From NCBI GenBank assembly GCA_015207585.1, contig JADEWQ010000037.1, forward strand, positions 1 to 48,701: DNA of 48,701 bases. Direction: 5' to 3'. The notes beneath the pieces are model-generated. The model was not told where the DNA came from, ran no database searches, and saw only the letters and a list, made by a program, of their open reading frames with translations. A program made the translations under genes and the position numbers. Of the stretch, positions 37,499 through 45,800 are shown in pieces (within the stretch, counting starts at the first letter, position 1; every line of letters starts with the position of its first letter). This stretch comes from Pleurocapsales cyanobacterium LEGE 06147. Lineage in GTDB: Bacteria > Cyanobacteriota > Cyanobacteriia > Cyanobacteriales > Xenococcaceae.

Positions 37499-38188
37499 CT
37501 ATAAATTTAGTTTAATTTTTAATTCTTCTAACTTTTGCATTGCAGTATTAATTTGCTTATCTAATTCATTAGCCATATCTGCTAATAAATCTTGTCCAAC
37601 TTTTTTAGCTTTAATAATTTTTATTTTCAGTTGATAAAGTTCGGTTTGTTCTAAAGCTTCAATTTCTTCTTGAATTACTTTTAAACGTTCTCGACTTTGA
37701 GCAATTTGTCGAATAATACGAATTAACTCAAAACTAATCCCTTCTCCTTTAACAGACTCAGGACTACTTTGCCAATTGTGTAAAATTGCTTGTAATCTTT
37801 CTTCATCACCATCTTCATAAGCTTGATTAGCTTCAGCCATTAATTGCTGTCTGCGTTTACGTTCAGCTTCATCTGTCGCTAAATCTGGATGAATACACTT
37901 AGCTACTTCTCGATATAGTTTTTTTAATTCTTGGGATGGTTTGAAATCTTGAGAAGATTCCAAAAGTGCTATGTAGTCATTAATCTGTGCCTCTATACGA
38001 TCTAATTCTGTGTAGCGGACACCTATAATCCGAAAATATTCCTTTTCAAAAGCGTTTAATTCAGCCTGAAAAGTTGCTAAATCTAATTCCTTGTCGGCTA
38101 ATTCTTTTTCTAATGTAGCTAGTTCGATTTTCTTTCTTTCAAGTTCTTCTTGTTCAGGAGTAAGCTTGTGTACAATCCCATTTTCCAT
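37499..38188 (-). CDS. J-domain-like protein with coiled coils
   Basis: 229 aa. Two long charged coiled coils (about residues 10-75 and 155-225) flank a short J-domain-like core: LKKLYREVAKCIHPDLATDEAERKRRQQLMAEANQAYEDGDEERL, with the HPD tripeptide at 100-102 that stimulates DnaK. It lacks the Gly/Phe and zinc parts of DnaJ, so it is a specialised J-protein. Paired with the TPR gene 3 bp downstream. Coiled coils suggest oligomerisation or substrate tethering. Domain call is by motif, function is inference. Confidence 0.75.
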   Translation of the reverse strand: MENGIVHKLTPEQEELERKKIELATLEKELADKELDLATFQAELNAFEKEYFRIIGVRYTELDRIEAQINDYIALLESSQDFKPSQELKKLYREVAKCIHPDLATDEAERKRRQQLMAEANQAYEDGDEERLQAILHNWQSSPESVKGEGISFELIRIIRQIAQSRERLKVIQEEIEALEQTELYQLKIKIIKAKKVGQDLLADMANELDKQINTAMQKLEELKIKLNL

Positions 38189-38817
38189 AATTTGTAGAGG
38201 TTAATCTGATATACCTCCACGATCCTAATTCTGCATCTTAGCTAAAGACTTCAGTAAAACCAGCTAATAATTATATGAAGAGCGATCGCATTGTTTAAAG
38301 TTTTCTAATTCTGAGTTAGATTTATTTGTTCGGAAAACTAAATCTGGTAAAGCAAATGCAAGTTTAGATTGAATATTTATTAATGTAACGATAATTGCTG
38401 TAGTAGCTAATTCTATTATTGCAATGCTCAATCTTTTTCGGTTGATTTGCTTTTTTCGGGGGGTATAAAGCTAATATATTATTAGTTTTTGGTGTCGATT
38501 TATTAGATTTCATGCTTCACTGAGTTGGTTAAAATACCAAAATTATTCAAGTTAAAGCAATCATAAGTTGGTATAAATATTGATGTCTTCGGAAGAAATA
38601 CGTAAATAGAAACACCCAATTTTATTTATTACTAAAACAATTAATTTCATTATCCTAGAGGATTAAGTTGAATTAGTTAGGATAAAGATAATCATTAGAC
38701 AAAATTAAGATCGGTCGGCTACATGAAGTGCTATCTCGCTCCTAGCGAAGCACTGCGCGGTTCGACAGCACCCGCTTTGGCGAGATCGCAAAGTAGAGAT
38801 ATTAACCAGAAGATGAA
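38189..38817. other. Intergenic region, no firm gene
   Basis: AT-rich, with a HIP1 octamer near 38282. A weak 55-codon minus-strand frame (TTG at 38431 to stop at 38264) would encode a hydrophobic N-terminus ending in LAFALPDL, like a signal peptide, followed by a short polar tail; preceding codons are basic. It has no ATG or clear ribosome site, so I do not call it. Around 38735-38790 are short GC-rich, REP-like palindromes. Confidence 0.35.
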
Positions 38818-39249
38818 ATGAATGAACTACAACAGTTGCGGGAAAGAATAGAAAATCAAGATTATCAAGGTGCTTTGGAGATAGTTAACGAATTAGAAGA
38901 AATGTCAGTAGAAGATAAGCTAAATAAAATCTACAGTTACATGGTTATTCTTCTAGTTCATTTGATTAAACAGGAAGCCGAAAATAGATCTACTAGTTCT
39001 TGGGATAGATCGATATTTAATGCGGTTAAATATATCAACAAGACCAATAAACGGCGACGCAGTGGCGGTTATTACGCTGATTCTCTAACTTTACGAGAAA
39101 TAATCGATGAAGCTTATAGTCATGCTCTTCAAGAGGCTTCTTTTGAGGCATTTGAAGGTAAATTGAGTGTTTTAGAGCTAGGGGCAAAGGTTGACGAGCA
39201 AAAAATTAAAATGAGAGCCATTGCCTATTTAGAAACAGATAATCAATAA
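38818..39249 (+). CDS. Hypothetical protein, possibly DUF29-like, 143 aa
   Basis: All-helical. The segment YSYMVILLVHLIKQEAENRSTSSWDRSIFNAV, with a helix followed by a Trp-x-x-Ser-Ile motif, is reminiscent of DUF29 proteins, but the match is weak. Start ATG at 38818 follows an AGAAGATGAA purine stretch. Convergent with the metal-ATPase cassette, whose terminator hairpin (39324-39350) lies between. Family assignment uncertain. Confidence 0.55.
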   Translation: MNELQQLRERIENQDYQGALEIVNELEEMSVEDKLNKIYSYMVILLVHLIKQEAENRSTSSWDRSIFNAVKYINKTNKRRRSGGYYADSLTLREIIDEAYSHALQEASFEAFEGKLSVLELGAKVDEQKIKMRAIAYLETDNQ

Positions 39250-39323
39250 ACTGCTGCTTAAGGCGATTCCGTGCAGCGTCTTACCTCTGGAGAGATCGCC
39301 AACATGAGCAGAAATGAAAAAAA

Positions 39324-39350
39324 GTAGGGCGATCGCTCAATCGCCCCTAC
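39324..39350 (-). terminator. Hairpin terminator of the metal-ATPase operon
   Basis: On the minus strand the sequence reads GTAGGGGCGAT, a 6-nt loop, then ATCGCCCTAC followed by seven T residues. It lies 16 bp past the stop of the DUF5132-type gene and also holds a HIP1 octamer. Confidence 0.8.
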
Positions 39351-39366
39351 AAAAAACCACTAATTT

Positions 39367-39663
39367 TTAGCCGCTGTCGGCATTACTTTCAACGGTCAAA
39401 ACTTGCTGGGTTTCTGCCTCAGCTAATTCAGCTTTACTTTCAGCGACAATATCTTCAAAGGCTTCTCTAGCTTCTGCTAAAACACTCTTGCTTTTTTCAT
39501 AGAAGACGATTCCAGTCTTGACAGCTGCTTTGGCAACGGGTTTACCCGCTTTACCCAAAGCAGGACCAAACAGGGGTGCCAGGAGTACCGCACCCAGACC
39601 AACAGCAAGACCTGGTAAACCAAAATCTTCTACAAAATCGCCAACATCGAGTTTAAGACCCAT
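39367..39663 (-). CDS. DUF5132-like small protein
   Basis: 98 aa. A Gly/Ala-rich hydrophobic segment (DFGLPGLAVGLGAVLLAPLFGPALGK, about residues 10-36) is followed by a charged helix ending in an acidic tail. It resembles DUF5132-type proteins that accompany HMA2-domain metal ATPases. Lies 30 bp downstream of the ATPase and closes the operon. It may be a membrane-associated accessory factor for transport or targeting. Confidence 0.65.
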   Translation of the reverse strand: MGLKLDVGDFVEDFGLPGLAVGLGAVLLAPLFGPALGKAGKPVAKAAVKTGIVFYEKSKSVLAEAREAFEDIVAESKAELAEAETQQVLTVESNADSG

Positions 39664-39693
39664 AATTTACCTCCATAATTGGTTAAAAAATTA

Positions 39694-42006
39694 TTAACTA
39701 CCAGTTAACACTGGGCGTAGACCGTTCATGCCAGCAATTACGCTCGAACCATTGTTAATCAGGGTGGCGGTCATGGGATTCATCCCTATCGTAGCCGCGA
39801 TCGCTAATCCCGAAAGGTTAGGCAGGGCGACAATGCCAGCGTTTTGATTGATAATTTCTTTGGCATTGCGAGCGATGGCGATCGCTTCAACCAATCCCCT
39901 GAGATCGTTTCGCATTAACACCACATCTGCTGTTTCGCGGGCGACATCAGAACCGTCTCGGAAGGATATCGACACGTCAGCATAAGCGAGGGCAGCCGAA
40001 TCATTGAGACCATCTCCTACAAAAGCAACAGTCTTGCCTTGAACGTTTAATCTTTGGACGATCTGAGCTTTTTGTTCGGGGAATGCTTCGGCATGAACGC
40101 GACAGGGAGAAATTGCCAATTCTTTGGCTACTGCTTTAGCCCGTTGCCGCGTATCTCCCGTAAGCATGTGAATTTCGGCACCGTAAGTTCGGCGCAGAGT
40201 GGTTATTACCTGCCGACTTTCCGCCCGTAGGGGGTCTGCATACTGGATCGCCCCTAAAATTTCGCCATTGCTGGCAATATAGATGGTAGGATACCCTGCT
40301 TGTTTTAAGTCTGGATGGTGGCGATCGAGCAGTTCGAGGTTTACTCCTTCCCGCACTAAGTATCTCTCACTGCCGACTAAAACTTTTTGCCCGTCGATCT
40401 CGGCACTAATACCCAAACCTACTTGATATTGCCACTCGCCTCTAGGCAAAATAGCCACTTCTTGCTCTAGAGCATAGCGCATAATCGCTTCGGCTACTGG
40501 GTGAGTAATGCGCTGTTCGGCTGCCGCCGCTAATTCGACTATTCGCTTTGGTGAAATGGCAGTATCCGCTGTTTTAACACCGACGATGGCAACATCTCCC
40601 CGAGTTAGAGTACCAGTCTTATCGAAGACAATTGCATCAATTTGAGCTAACTTTTCCAAAGCTCGCCCGCTACGAATGAGGATGCCGTTACGGGCGGCAG
40701 CCGTTATGGCAGCCATAACCGTAGTCGGTACGGAAACCCGAATGCCAGTAGCAAAATCGATGGTCAACACCGAAGCAGCGCGCGCCACATTGCGAGTTGC
40801 GGCAAAAACTGCACCTCCCAATAGAAGAGTTGGTAAAACTACGCGATCGGCAATTTTAGCGGCATAGTTTTCAATACGAGTGTCGTGGACGGGAGCATTT
40901 TGAATCAGTTTGATGGTCCGTCCCGCTCGCGTATCGGCACCGAGCCGTTCTGCCAGTATATATAGCTGTCCTTCCCGGACCAGTGTAGAAGCATAGACCG
41001 CATCTCCTTTGGCTCGCACCACTGGCATCGACTCACCCGTAAGCTTATGCTCGTCGATTAGAGCTTCGCCTCGCAGGATATGACCGTCCACGGGAATCTG
41101 CTCGCCGGGATAGACAATAACGATATCCTCTGGCACTACTCCCTCCAAGGGAATTTGCTGCTTCTCGCCATTTCGCTCTACCCAAACAACCCGAGCTAGG
41201 GAACTGAGTAAATCCAAGGTCTGCGCGTGGGAAGAGCGGGCAGTGCGTTCGCGAATCGCCTCTCCCAGTTCGATAAGAACGAGCATACTGCAAGAAGTTA
41301 AGAAATGACTTTGAGCAGTGACGATCGCGATCGCTGTCAGATCGAGAAAATCAACGTTTAGATGGCGTTGCTCGACGATTGTTTCTATGGCGCGTCGCGC
41401 TACGGGTAAGGTAGCCAGGACGATACTTCCTCCCACAATAACTGGCGAAATCGACAACCCTACTGGTCCTCCTAGAAGGGACAAGAAGGTAGCCAGCGTA
41501 GGTAACTTCAGTGCCGACCAGTAACTTATTTGCTTTTGCTGCTGTGGTTGAGCCTTAGATGTTAGGTTAGGCGTAATCGCTACTTTGGGATTACCAGCCA
41601 GTTGAATCAGATTGGCAACATAAGCGCAACTTTCTGCTTGCTTCAGTAGTTTAGTGTGATAGCGAATCGTCACCGAAGCCGCCGACGGTTTTAGGCGAAT
41701 GCTGCTAATTGTGGCATCGGCAGCAGCCAAAGCTTCCAGTCTTTGGTTGTAGGTGCGGTCATATCTAATACAGGGAATCCGAACCCTGAGTCTTCCTGGC
41801 GTGGAATGGACAATTTGATAGACAACTCTGGGAAGAGTTTCCTTGATACTCCTCCCTGCTTGGACTTGTTCGGTTCTGGCAACGAGACTCGATTTCCCAT
41901 TCACTCGCGATAAATGACTGGAAACCTCACTCGGGTAGAGTGCCAGTTCTTTCATCTCACCCCCCCTTTTTTTAGGTAGAACAATATAATTTGGACGCTT
42001 AAGCAT
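39694..42006 (-). CDS. P1B-like metal-transporting ATPase with non-canonical TM6 motif
   Basis: 770 aa from the ATG at 42006, which overlaps the stop of the upstream gene as TAATG; the frame opens to 42090. N-terminal HMA2-type domain without a CxxC (VYQIVHSTPGRLRVRIP, about residues 63-130), membrane helices, TGES actuator loop, phosphorylated Asp462 in VFDKTGTLTRGD, an HP locus (RITHPVAEA) and GDGLNDSAALA. The CPx motif of TM6 is replaced by TIDFATGIRVSVP (about 413-427), so no cysteine ligand exists there. That points to a divergent subgroup, perhaps CtpC-like Mn/Zn or other metals; the substrate is unknown. Confidence 0.88.
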   Translation of the reverse strand: MLKRPNYIVLPKKRGGEMKELALYPSEVSSHLSRVNGKSSLVARTEQVQAGRSIKETLPRVVYQIVHSTPGRLRVRIPCIRYDRTYNQRLEALAAADATISSIRLKPSAASVTIRYHTKLLKQAESCAYVANLIQLAGNPKVAITPNLTSKAQPQQQKQISYWSALKLPTLATFLSLLGGPVGLSISPVIVGGSIVLATLPVARRAIETIVEQRHLNVDFLDLTAIAIVTAQSHFLTSCSMLVLIELGEAIRERTARSSHAQTLDLLSSLARVVWVERNGEKQQIPLEGVVPEDIVIVYPGEQIPVDGHILRGEALIDEHKLTGESMPVVRAKGDAVYASTLVREGQLYILAERLGADTRAGRTIKLIQNAPVHDTRIENYAAKIADRVVLPTLLLGGAVFAATRNVARAASVLTIDFATGIRVSVPTTVMAAITAAARNGILIRSGRALEKLAQIDAIVFDKTGTLTRGDVAIVGVKTADTAISPKRIVELAAAAEQRITHPVAEAIMRYALEQEVAILPRGEWQYQVGLGISAEIDGQKVLVGSERYLVREGVNLELLDRHHPDLKQAGYPTIYIASNGEILGAIQYADPLRAESRQVITTLRRTYGAEIHMLTGDTRQRAKAVAKELAISPCRVHAEAFPEQKAQIVQRLNVQGKTVAFVGDGLNDSAALAYADVSISFRDGSDVARETADVVLMRNDLRGLVEAIAIARNAKEIINQNAGIVALPNLSGLAIAATIGMNPMTATLINNGSSVIAGMNGLRPVLTGS

Positions 42007-43080
42007 TAAACTTTGGCTGGCTGCTGCACTGGCAAGTTTGCCATCAATTTCAGCATCATCGACAACATGCGCGATTTGAGGCGAGACCAAAGCCCGACTT
42101 GGGCTGCATCCATCTGAACAATAAAGTCTTCCGGTGCTTGTCTCGAGCGATTTGTTTCGGTCATCTCTTGCTCGATTAACTCTGCTTCTTCTGCTGGAAA
42201 AACTTTTTCTGCTTTACGATTTTGTTCCCAGACTTTGGACATAGAATCAATATTTTGTTTCGGTTCGTTGTTTAAAGGCTCTAACGCTTCAATTGCCTCA
42301 GTTGAGTTTAATACTTCAAAGATGTTTGCAAGTATTTTTCTATTTTGAGAAGCGAGTTCATTATTAGAAAAAGCATTGGCGTGATAATTAATGACTACCG
42401 AACCAGTAGGACGATTAACGCGCACTTTACTAATTTTGTCATGGCTGGCAATCAAATCTTCTAATTTTCGGGCATAATCGCAGTCCCAAATAATTCGGGG
42501 AACCCGCAAACGAATCCTTTCTGGAGTAGTATGGACAATCCTAAAAGAAGCAGATTCCCCTGTTCTTATTTTTGTTTGAGCATTCTCAGTCTCTGTCATC
42601 GTCCCCAATTCTAGAGGAAGTTGCTCTATTACCTCACGGGTTACACCGCTAGTTACCAGATAGGTGGCAATAGCTTTCCAGCCTTGCATATCTAACCAAC
42701 TGCTAGTCAATAATCCTGCCACAGGTGGAATTAAGGACTGTAAGCCGCTACCAACTTGAGAAAAGGCATCTGAGCGAGAAATCTCTGCTTTGGTTGCCAA
42801 TTCCCGATCTGGTGTTAGAGTAACGCCATATTCTTGAAGAATAGAAAATAGCCGTGAGCATAGATAGCTTGTTCGCATCAAATAAAATAAGCATGTTATT
42901 GAGGCTTTCGTTGATGCGAATTTCTTTTATTTCTTCTTGCTGTCTTAGTTTTTTTTCAACGGTATTTGTGATTACCTCTTTGGTACGACTGTCTACAAAG
43001 CCCAGCCGCACCCGACCAGCAACAGCATGTAAGATTTTGATTTCGCCCTTTGAGCGAGGTGCTGTCCCAGTTTTCATCAA
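42006..43080 (-). pseudogene. HMA2-domain protein gene interrupted by a frameshift
   Basis: The first part (from 43080) reads EIKILHAVAGRVRLGFVDSRTKEVITNTVEKKL...LILFDANKLSMLTAIF, an HMA2-type domain; it then runs out of frame. From about 42870 the frame starting at 42881 continues as RLFSILQEYGVTLTP, a linker with GLQSLIPPVAGLLTSSWLDMQGWKAI, and a second HMA2 domain (ASFRIVHTTPERIRLRVPRIIWDCDY). Joining needs a +1 shift, that is one extra base near 42850-42880, giving about 358 codons. Either a real frameshift mutation, a sequencing error, or recoding. The second half ends at TAATG, shared with the ATPase start, so it is translationally coupled. Confidence 0.65.
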
Positions 43081-43245
43081 TACTTTATTAATTTCTTAAT
43101 GGTGTTTAAAATTGAGGTTAAGGTTTAGTTAACACCTATTATATTAGACAATTAAATTGATTATGTAGTCATTAAAGATACAAATATATATACAAAAAAT
43201 CCCAGAAAGCAACGGTAAGCTCATCTCTTCATAAGGATAATCATT

Positions 43246-43287
43246 TGTCCTTTGTTGTTTGTCCTTTGTTGTTTGTCATTTGTTCTA
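43246..43287 (+). repeat. 14-bp tandem repeat
   Basis: The unit TGTCCTTTGTTGTT occurs twice exactly (43246-43259 and 43260-43273) with a degenerate third copy (TGTCATTTGTTCTA). It lies in the 357-bp gap upstream of rpmB, which otherwise shows only the GCCGCACAGCGGTACTAGC element at 43334-43352. No gene is seen there. Confidence 0.75.
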
Positions 43288-43333
43288 ACGCTAGTATTAA
43301 CAGTTAACCAAGGACTAATGACCAATGACGCTT

Positions 43334-43352
43334 GCCGCACAGCGGTACTAGC
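43334..43352 (-). repeat. Short interspersed palindromic element
   Basis: On the minus strand GCTAGTACCGCTGTGCGGC, a near copy of the element that overlaps the rnhB stop (8864-8880) and related to that at 2726-2743. REP-like. Confidence 0.5.
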
Positions 43353-43437
43353 ATCGTCTAGTTTGCATCAAAATTACCCGCTTGCCTTCCTACCTGGGAT
43401 ATAATAAAAAATTGCGGTTTAAAATAGGAGGGATATT

Positions 43438-43674
43438 GTGTCTCGTAGATGTCAACTAACCGGAAAAAAAGCTAACAACGCCTTTGCGATTTCTCACTCT
43501 CACCGTCGTACCAAGAAATTACAACACCCTAACTTACAATCGAAGCGAATTTGGTGGCCGCAAGGAAATCGGTGGGTCAAATTGCGTCTTTCTACCAAAG
43601 CCATTAAAACCTTAGAAAAAAAGGGTATTCAAGCAATGGCACAAGAAGCAGGAATTGACCTCAATAAATTTTAA
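43438..43674 (+). CDS. rpmB: 50S ribosomal protein L28
   Basis: 78 aa, GTG start with TAGGAGGG just upstream, a strong ribosome site. [43 protein letters not shown] is the family signature; no zinc CxxC pair. A stand-alone gene, downstream of the 14-bp repeat. A hairpin with HIP1 (AGAGCGATCGCTCT, 43691-43704) follows at once and may be its terminator. Confidence 0.96.
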   Translation: MSRRCQLTGKKANNAFAISHSHRRTKKLQHPNLQSKRIWWPQGNRWVKLRLSTKAIKTLEKKGIQAMAQEAGIDLNKF

Positions 43675-43690
43675 ATCCGGTGATTGTTTA

Positions 43691-43704
43691 AGAGCGATCG
43701 CTCT
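43691..43704 (+). terminator. Possible terminator hairpin of rpmB
   Basis: AGAGCGATCGCTCT is self-complementary and lies 17 bp past the rpmB stop. It is followed by GTTTATTT. It also coincides with a HIP1 octamer, so the hairpin may be incidental. Confidence 0.4.
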
Positions 43705-44115
43705 GTTTATTTAAGCAGAGTAAGGCGATCGCCACCTAATCTATTTGACAACAATTTATTCCCGACTACACATAATCTGTCACCAAACAAAATTTAGCAT
43801 TGCATAATTGAGACTTTACTCATAGCTTTGCCGTCATAGCAAGCTTACGCTTCAATTTTAGTCTGGCAAAATTATGCTTTTAACTTTTAAGATGAAGGTC
43901 GTCATATTAGTCAAGTGCCGCAGCAATAGACAATCAGTCAGTGAGAATAACTAAAAAAAATTGGTAAGAAAACCACAATTATTGTTAACCGCTAGAACAT
44001 CTTTAAGAGTGCGAATAAGCCAATTTTTAAGAATGCCAATACAACCTAAAGTTCTCTCGTAAAAAAGAATACTACGATTAAGTAAGAAAAGAATAGAATA
44101 CTTTTGATTAATACC

Positions 44116-44340
44116 ATGAAATCAGAAAAAATATCAATTTCTTTACCAGCATCCCTAGTAAGGTTTGTGGAACAGTATCAAACCGCTAAAAAATGCAAAT
44201 CTCGTTCTCAAGTAGTTGAGAAAGCATTAAAACTATTGCAAGAAAAAGAATTAGAAACTGCCTACAGAGAAGCTTCTAAGGAAGTCGATCCAGCTTGGGA
44301 AATAACTGTTGCAGATGGGTTAGCTGATGAAACGTGGTGA
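44116..44340 (+). CDS. Antitoxin, ribbon-helix-helix (CopG/MazE-like)
   Basis: 74 aa from the ATG at 44116 (an in-frame TTG is four codons upstream). KISISLPASLVRFVEQYQTAKKCKSRSQVVEKALKLLQEKELE is a ribbon-helix-helix DNA-binding unit, and the acidic AYREASKEVDPAWEITVADGLADETW tail is the usual toxin-neutralising part. Overlaps the toxin start by 14 bp, so the pair is one translation unit and probably represses its own promoter. Confidence 0.9.
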   Translation: MKSEKISISLPASLVRFVEQYQTAKKCKSRSQVVEKALKLLQEKELETAYREASKEVDPAWEITVADGLADETW

Positions 44341-44623
44341 TGTTTATTATGCTAATCTCGATCCTGCGGTGGGTTCGGAAACAGCTAAACTTCGCCCTGT
44401 ATTGATTGTAAGTAATAACGTTAATAATAGTGCTGCCAATACAGTAACAATTGTTCCCCTAACATCAAATGTTAAGCGGGTTTATCCTTTTGAGGTTTTA
44501 CTACAACCTAGTGATAGTAGTTTACCAAAAGCTTCTAAGGTACAAGCACAACAAATAAGAACAATCTCTAAATTGCGGATTAAGGGAAATAAAATCGAAC
44601 GCCCCTACCCTAATAATATATGA
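44327..44623 (+). CDS. MazF/PemK-type toxin, C-terminus cut short
   Basis: 98 aa. RGDVYYANLDPAVGSETAKLRPVLIVSNNVNNSAANTVTIVPLTSNVKRVYPFEVLL and KASKVQAQQIRTISKLRI are the MazF ribonuclease features. Family members usually run to about 110-115 aa with a final amphipathic helix; here the sequence leaves the pattern at KIERPYPNNI and stops at TGA (44621-44623). The other frames do not restore a helix. The core with the catalytic Arg and Thr region is present, so activity cannot be excluded. Confidence 0.85.
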   Translation: MKRGDVYYANLDPAVGSETAKLRPVLIVSNNVNNSAANTVTIVPLTSNVKRVYPFEVLLQPSDSSLPKASKVQAQQIRTISKLRIKGNKIERPYPNNI

Positions 44624-44693
44624 AAAATCCCGAAGTAAAATTGTCGTTACAGTGACTCATCTGGCAAGATTATGGTTTTCCTAGTGGCAAAGT

Positions 44694-44713
44694 TATGGGT
44701 AAACTCACCCATA
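44694..44713. other. Hairpin TATGGGT/ACCCATA
   Basis: Perfect 7-bp stem with a 6-nt loop, between the toxin and tRNA-Lys, partly overlapping the flanking repeat. It may act as a terminator in either direction, though no T-run follows. Confidence 0.4.
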
Positions 44714-44741
44714 CAATCATTCAGCAATGCCCAAATTTTAT

Positions 44742-44812
44742 GGGTCGCCTGGGATTCGAACCCAGAACTTGCCGGTTAAAAGCCGGATACTCTACCATTG
44801 AGTTAGCGACCC
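44742..44812 (-). tRNA. tRNA-Lys (anticodon TTT)
   Basis: 71 nt on the minus strand. Acceptor GGGTCGC pairs with GCGACCC; D-stem ACTC/GAGT; anticodon loop CTTTTAA gives anticodon TTT; T-stem CTGGG/CCCAG with TTCGAAT loop. The outermost pair of the anticodon stem (T:C) is mismatched, otherwise all stems are complete. No encoded CCA. Confidence 0.96.
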
Positions 44813-44882
44813 GTACATAACTTATTCTGTTCACACGGTTTCCCAATGTAACATAGACATCAAAAAAATACAAGAGAAAAAT

Positions 44883-45752
44883 TTAGAAATAATCGACAGA
44901 AATTTCGACTACTGACTGATATGTAGTACCCGGTTCGAGATAAGTTAATTGCTCTCCAGTATTGAGAGCATTACGGGGTGCGCTCCAAGGTTCGAGACAT
45001 ACATAATCTTTACTTTTGACTGTCCAAAATACCAAAGTTGAATAAAAGTCAGAAAAGCGGATATTAATTTTTAAGTTTCTTTGATGGTCGGTAATAGCAG
45101 TAGAATAGTTGCTTAGGGAAGTAAAAGCTATATCAATTTCTTCCTGCTCAAAGTCAAACTTGCCAGAGAAAGAACAAATTGTTTTGCTTATCTGGTCTAG
45201 ATACTCGGAGGCAGGAATATCGAAATCTAGTTTGTTTTTATCCTCAACCTGAAAATAGGGATGCAAGCCAGCAGAAAAAGGCATAGTTTCCCTCGACTGA
45301 TTGCTATAGCTCTGCAAAATCTTTAAGCTATTTCCTTGCAATTGATACGTCGAAGCTAATTGAAACTCAAAGGGATATACAGCCAAGGTCTTTTCGTTAC
45401 TTTTTAACCCCAGAGTAATACTAGCAAATTCATCTGTTTTAGTATCTGTTACTTGCCAAGGCAGATCCCGGGCAAAACCATGTTGTTTTAGTTGATATTC
45501 GCGATCTTTGTAAATATAAGTATTATTTGGTAAATTACCGCAAATAGGGAACAAAATGGGAATTCCCCCTCGCACGCTCAATTCTGGATTGGCAAAACGT
45601 TCTGCATCGAGATAAAGAATATCTCGCTCTTTAATACGCCAGCGTGTCAGGATCGCACCTCTTTCCGGTACTACTTCTATCTGCGATTGTCCCTGCTCAT
45701 CAGTAAGAATATAGGTTTGATATTGTTCTTGTTGTTTAGCAATTTTAAACAC
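44883..45752 (-). CDS. Aldose 1-epimerase/hexose-6-phosphate mutarotase-like protein
   Basis: 289 aa, mostly beta strand. Shows RGGIPILFPICGNLPNN, LKQHGFARDLPWQV (catalytic His), AGLHPYFQVED (His) and CLEPWSAPRNALN (catalytic Glu), matching galactose mutarotase-like enzymes that interconvert alpha and beta sugars. Cyanobacterial homologues are common; substrate unknown. Downstream on the minus strand from cofG, 48 bp away, so may be co-transcribed. Confidence 0.85.
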   Translation of the reverse strand: MFKIAKQQEQYQTYILTDEQGQSQIEVVPERGAILTRWRIKERDILYLDAERFANPELSVRGGIPILFPICGNLPNNTYIYKDREYQLKQHGFARDLPWQVTDTKTDEFASITLGLKSNEKTLAVYPFEFQLASTYQLQGNSLKILQSYSNQSRETMPFSAGLHPYFQVEDKNKLDFDIPASEYLDQISKTICSFSGKFDFEQEEIDIAFTSLSNYSTAITDHQRNLKINIRFSDFYSTLVFWTVKSKDYVCLEPWSAPRNALNTGEQLTYLEPGTTYQSVVEISVDYF

Positions 45753-45800
45753 TGTTTTGCTACTTCCTATCTAAATGTCATTAGAGCGATGATAGTTGGT

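Larger units (their letters stand above)
43818..44700. repeat. Paired repeats flanking the toxin-antitoxin module
   Basis: Two sets of repeats bracket the module. An imperfect inverted pair: ACTCATAGCTTTGCC (43818-43832) and GGCAAAGTTATGGGT (44686-44700), 13 of 15 matching as complements. A direct pair: TCTGGCAAAATTATGC (from 43862) and TCTGGCAAGATTATGG (from 44660), 18 of 20 over 20 bases. These suggest remains of an element that carried the module, or repeats used in its insertion. Confidence 0.5.

Noticed and set aside
38264-38431. 55-codon minus-strand frame with signal-peptide-like start
   Set aside because: Only a TTG start, no ribosome site, and the product ends soon after the hydrophobic part; conservation would be needed to accept it.
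40676-41524. Several plus-strand frames across the metal ATPase
   Set aside because: Antisense shadows of the intact, motif-rich ATPase frame.
43241-43290. Possible CRISPR-like array
   Set aside because: The 14-bp units are directly adjacent without spacers, so this is a simple tandem repeat.
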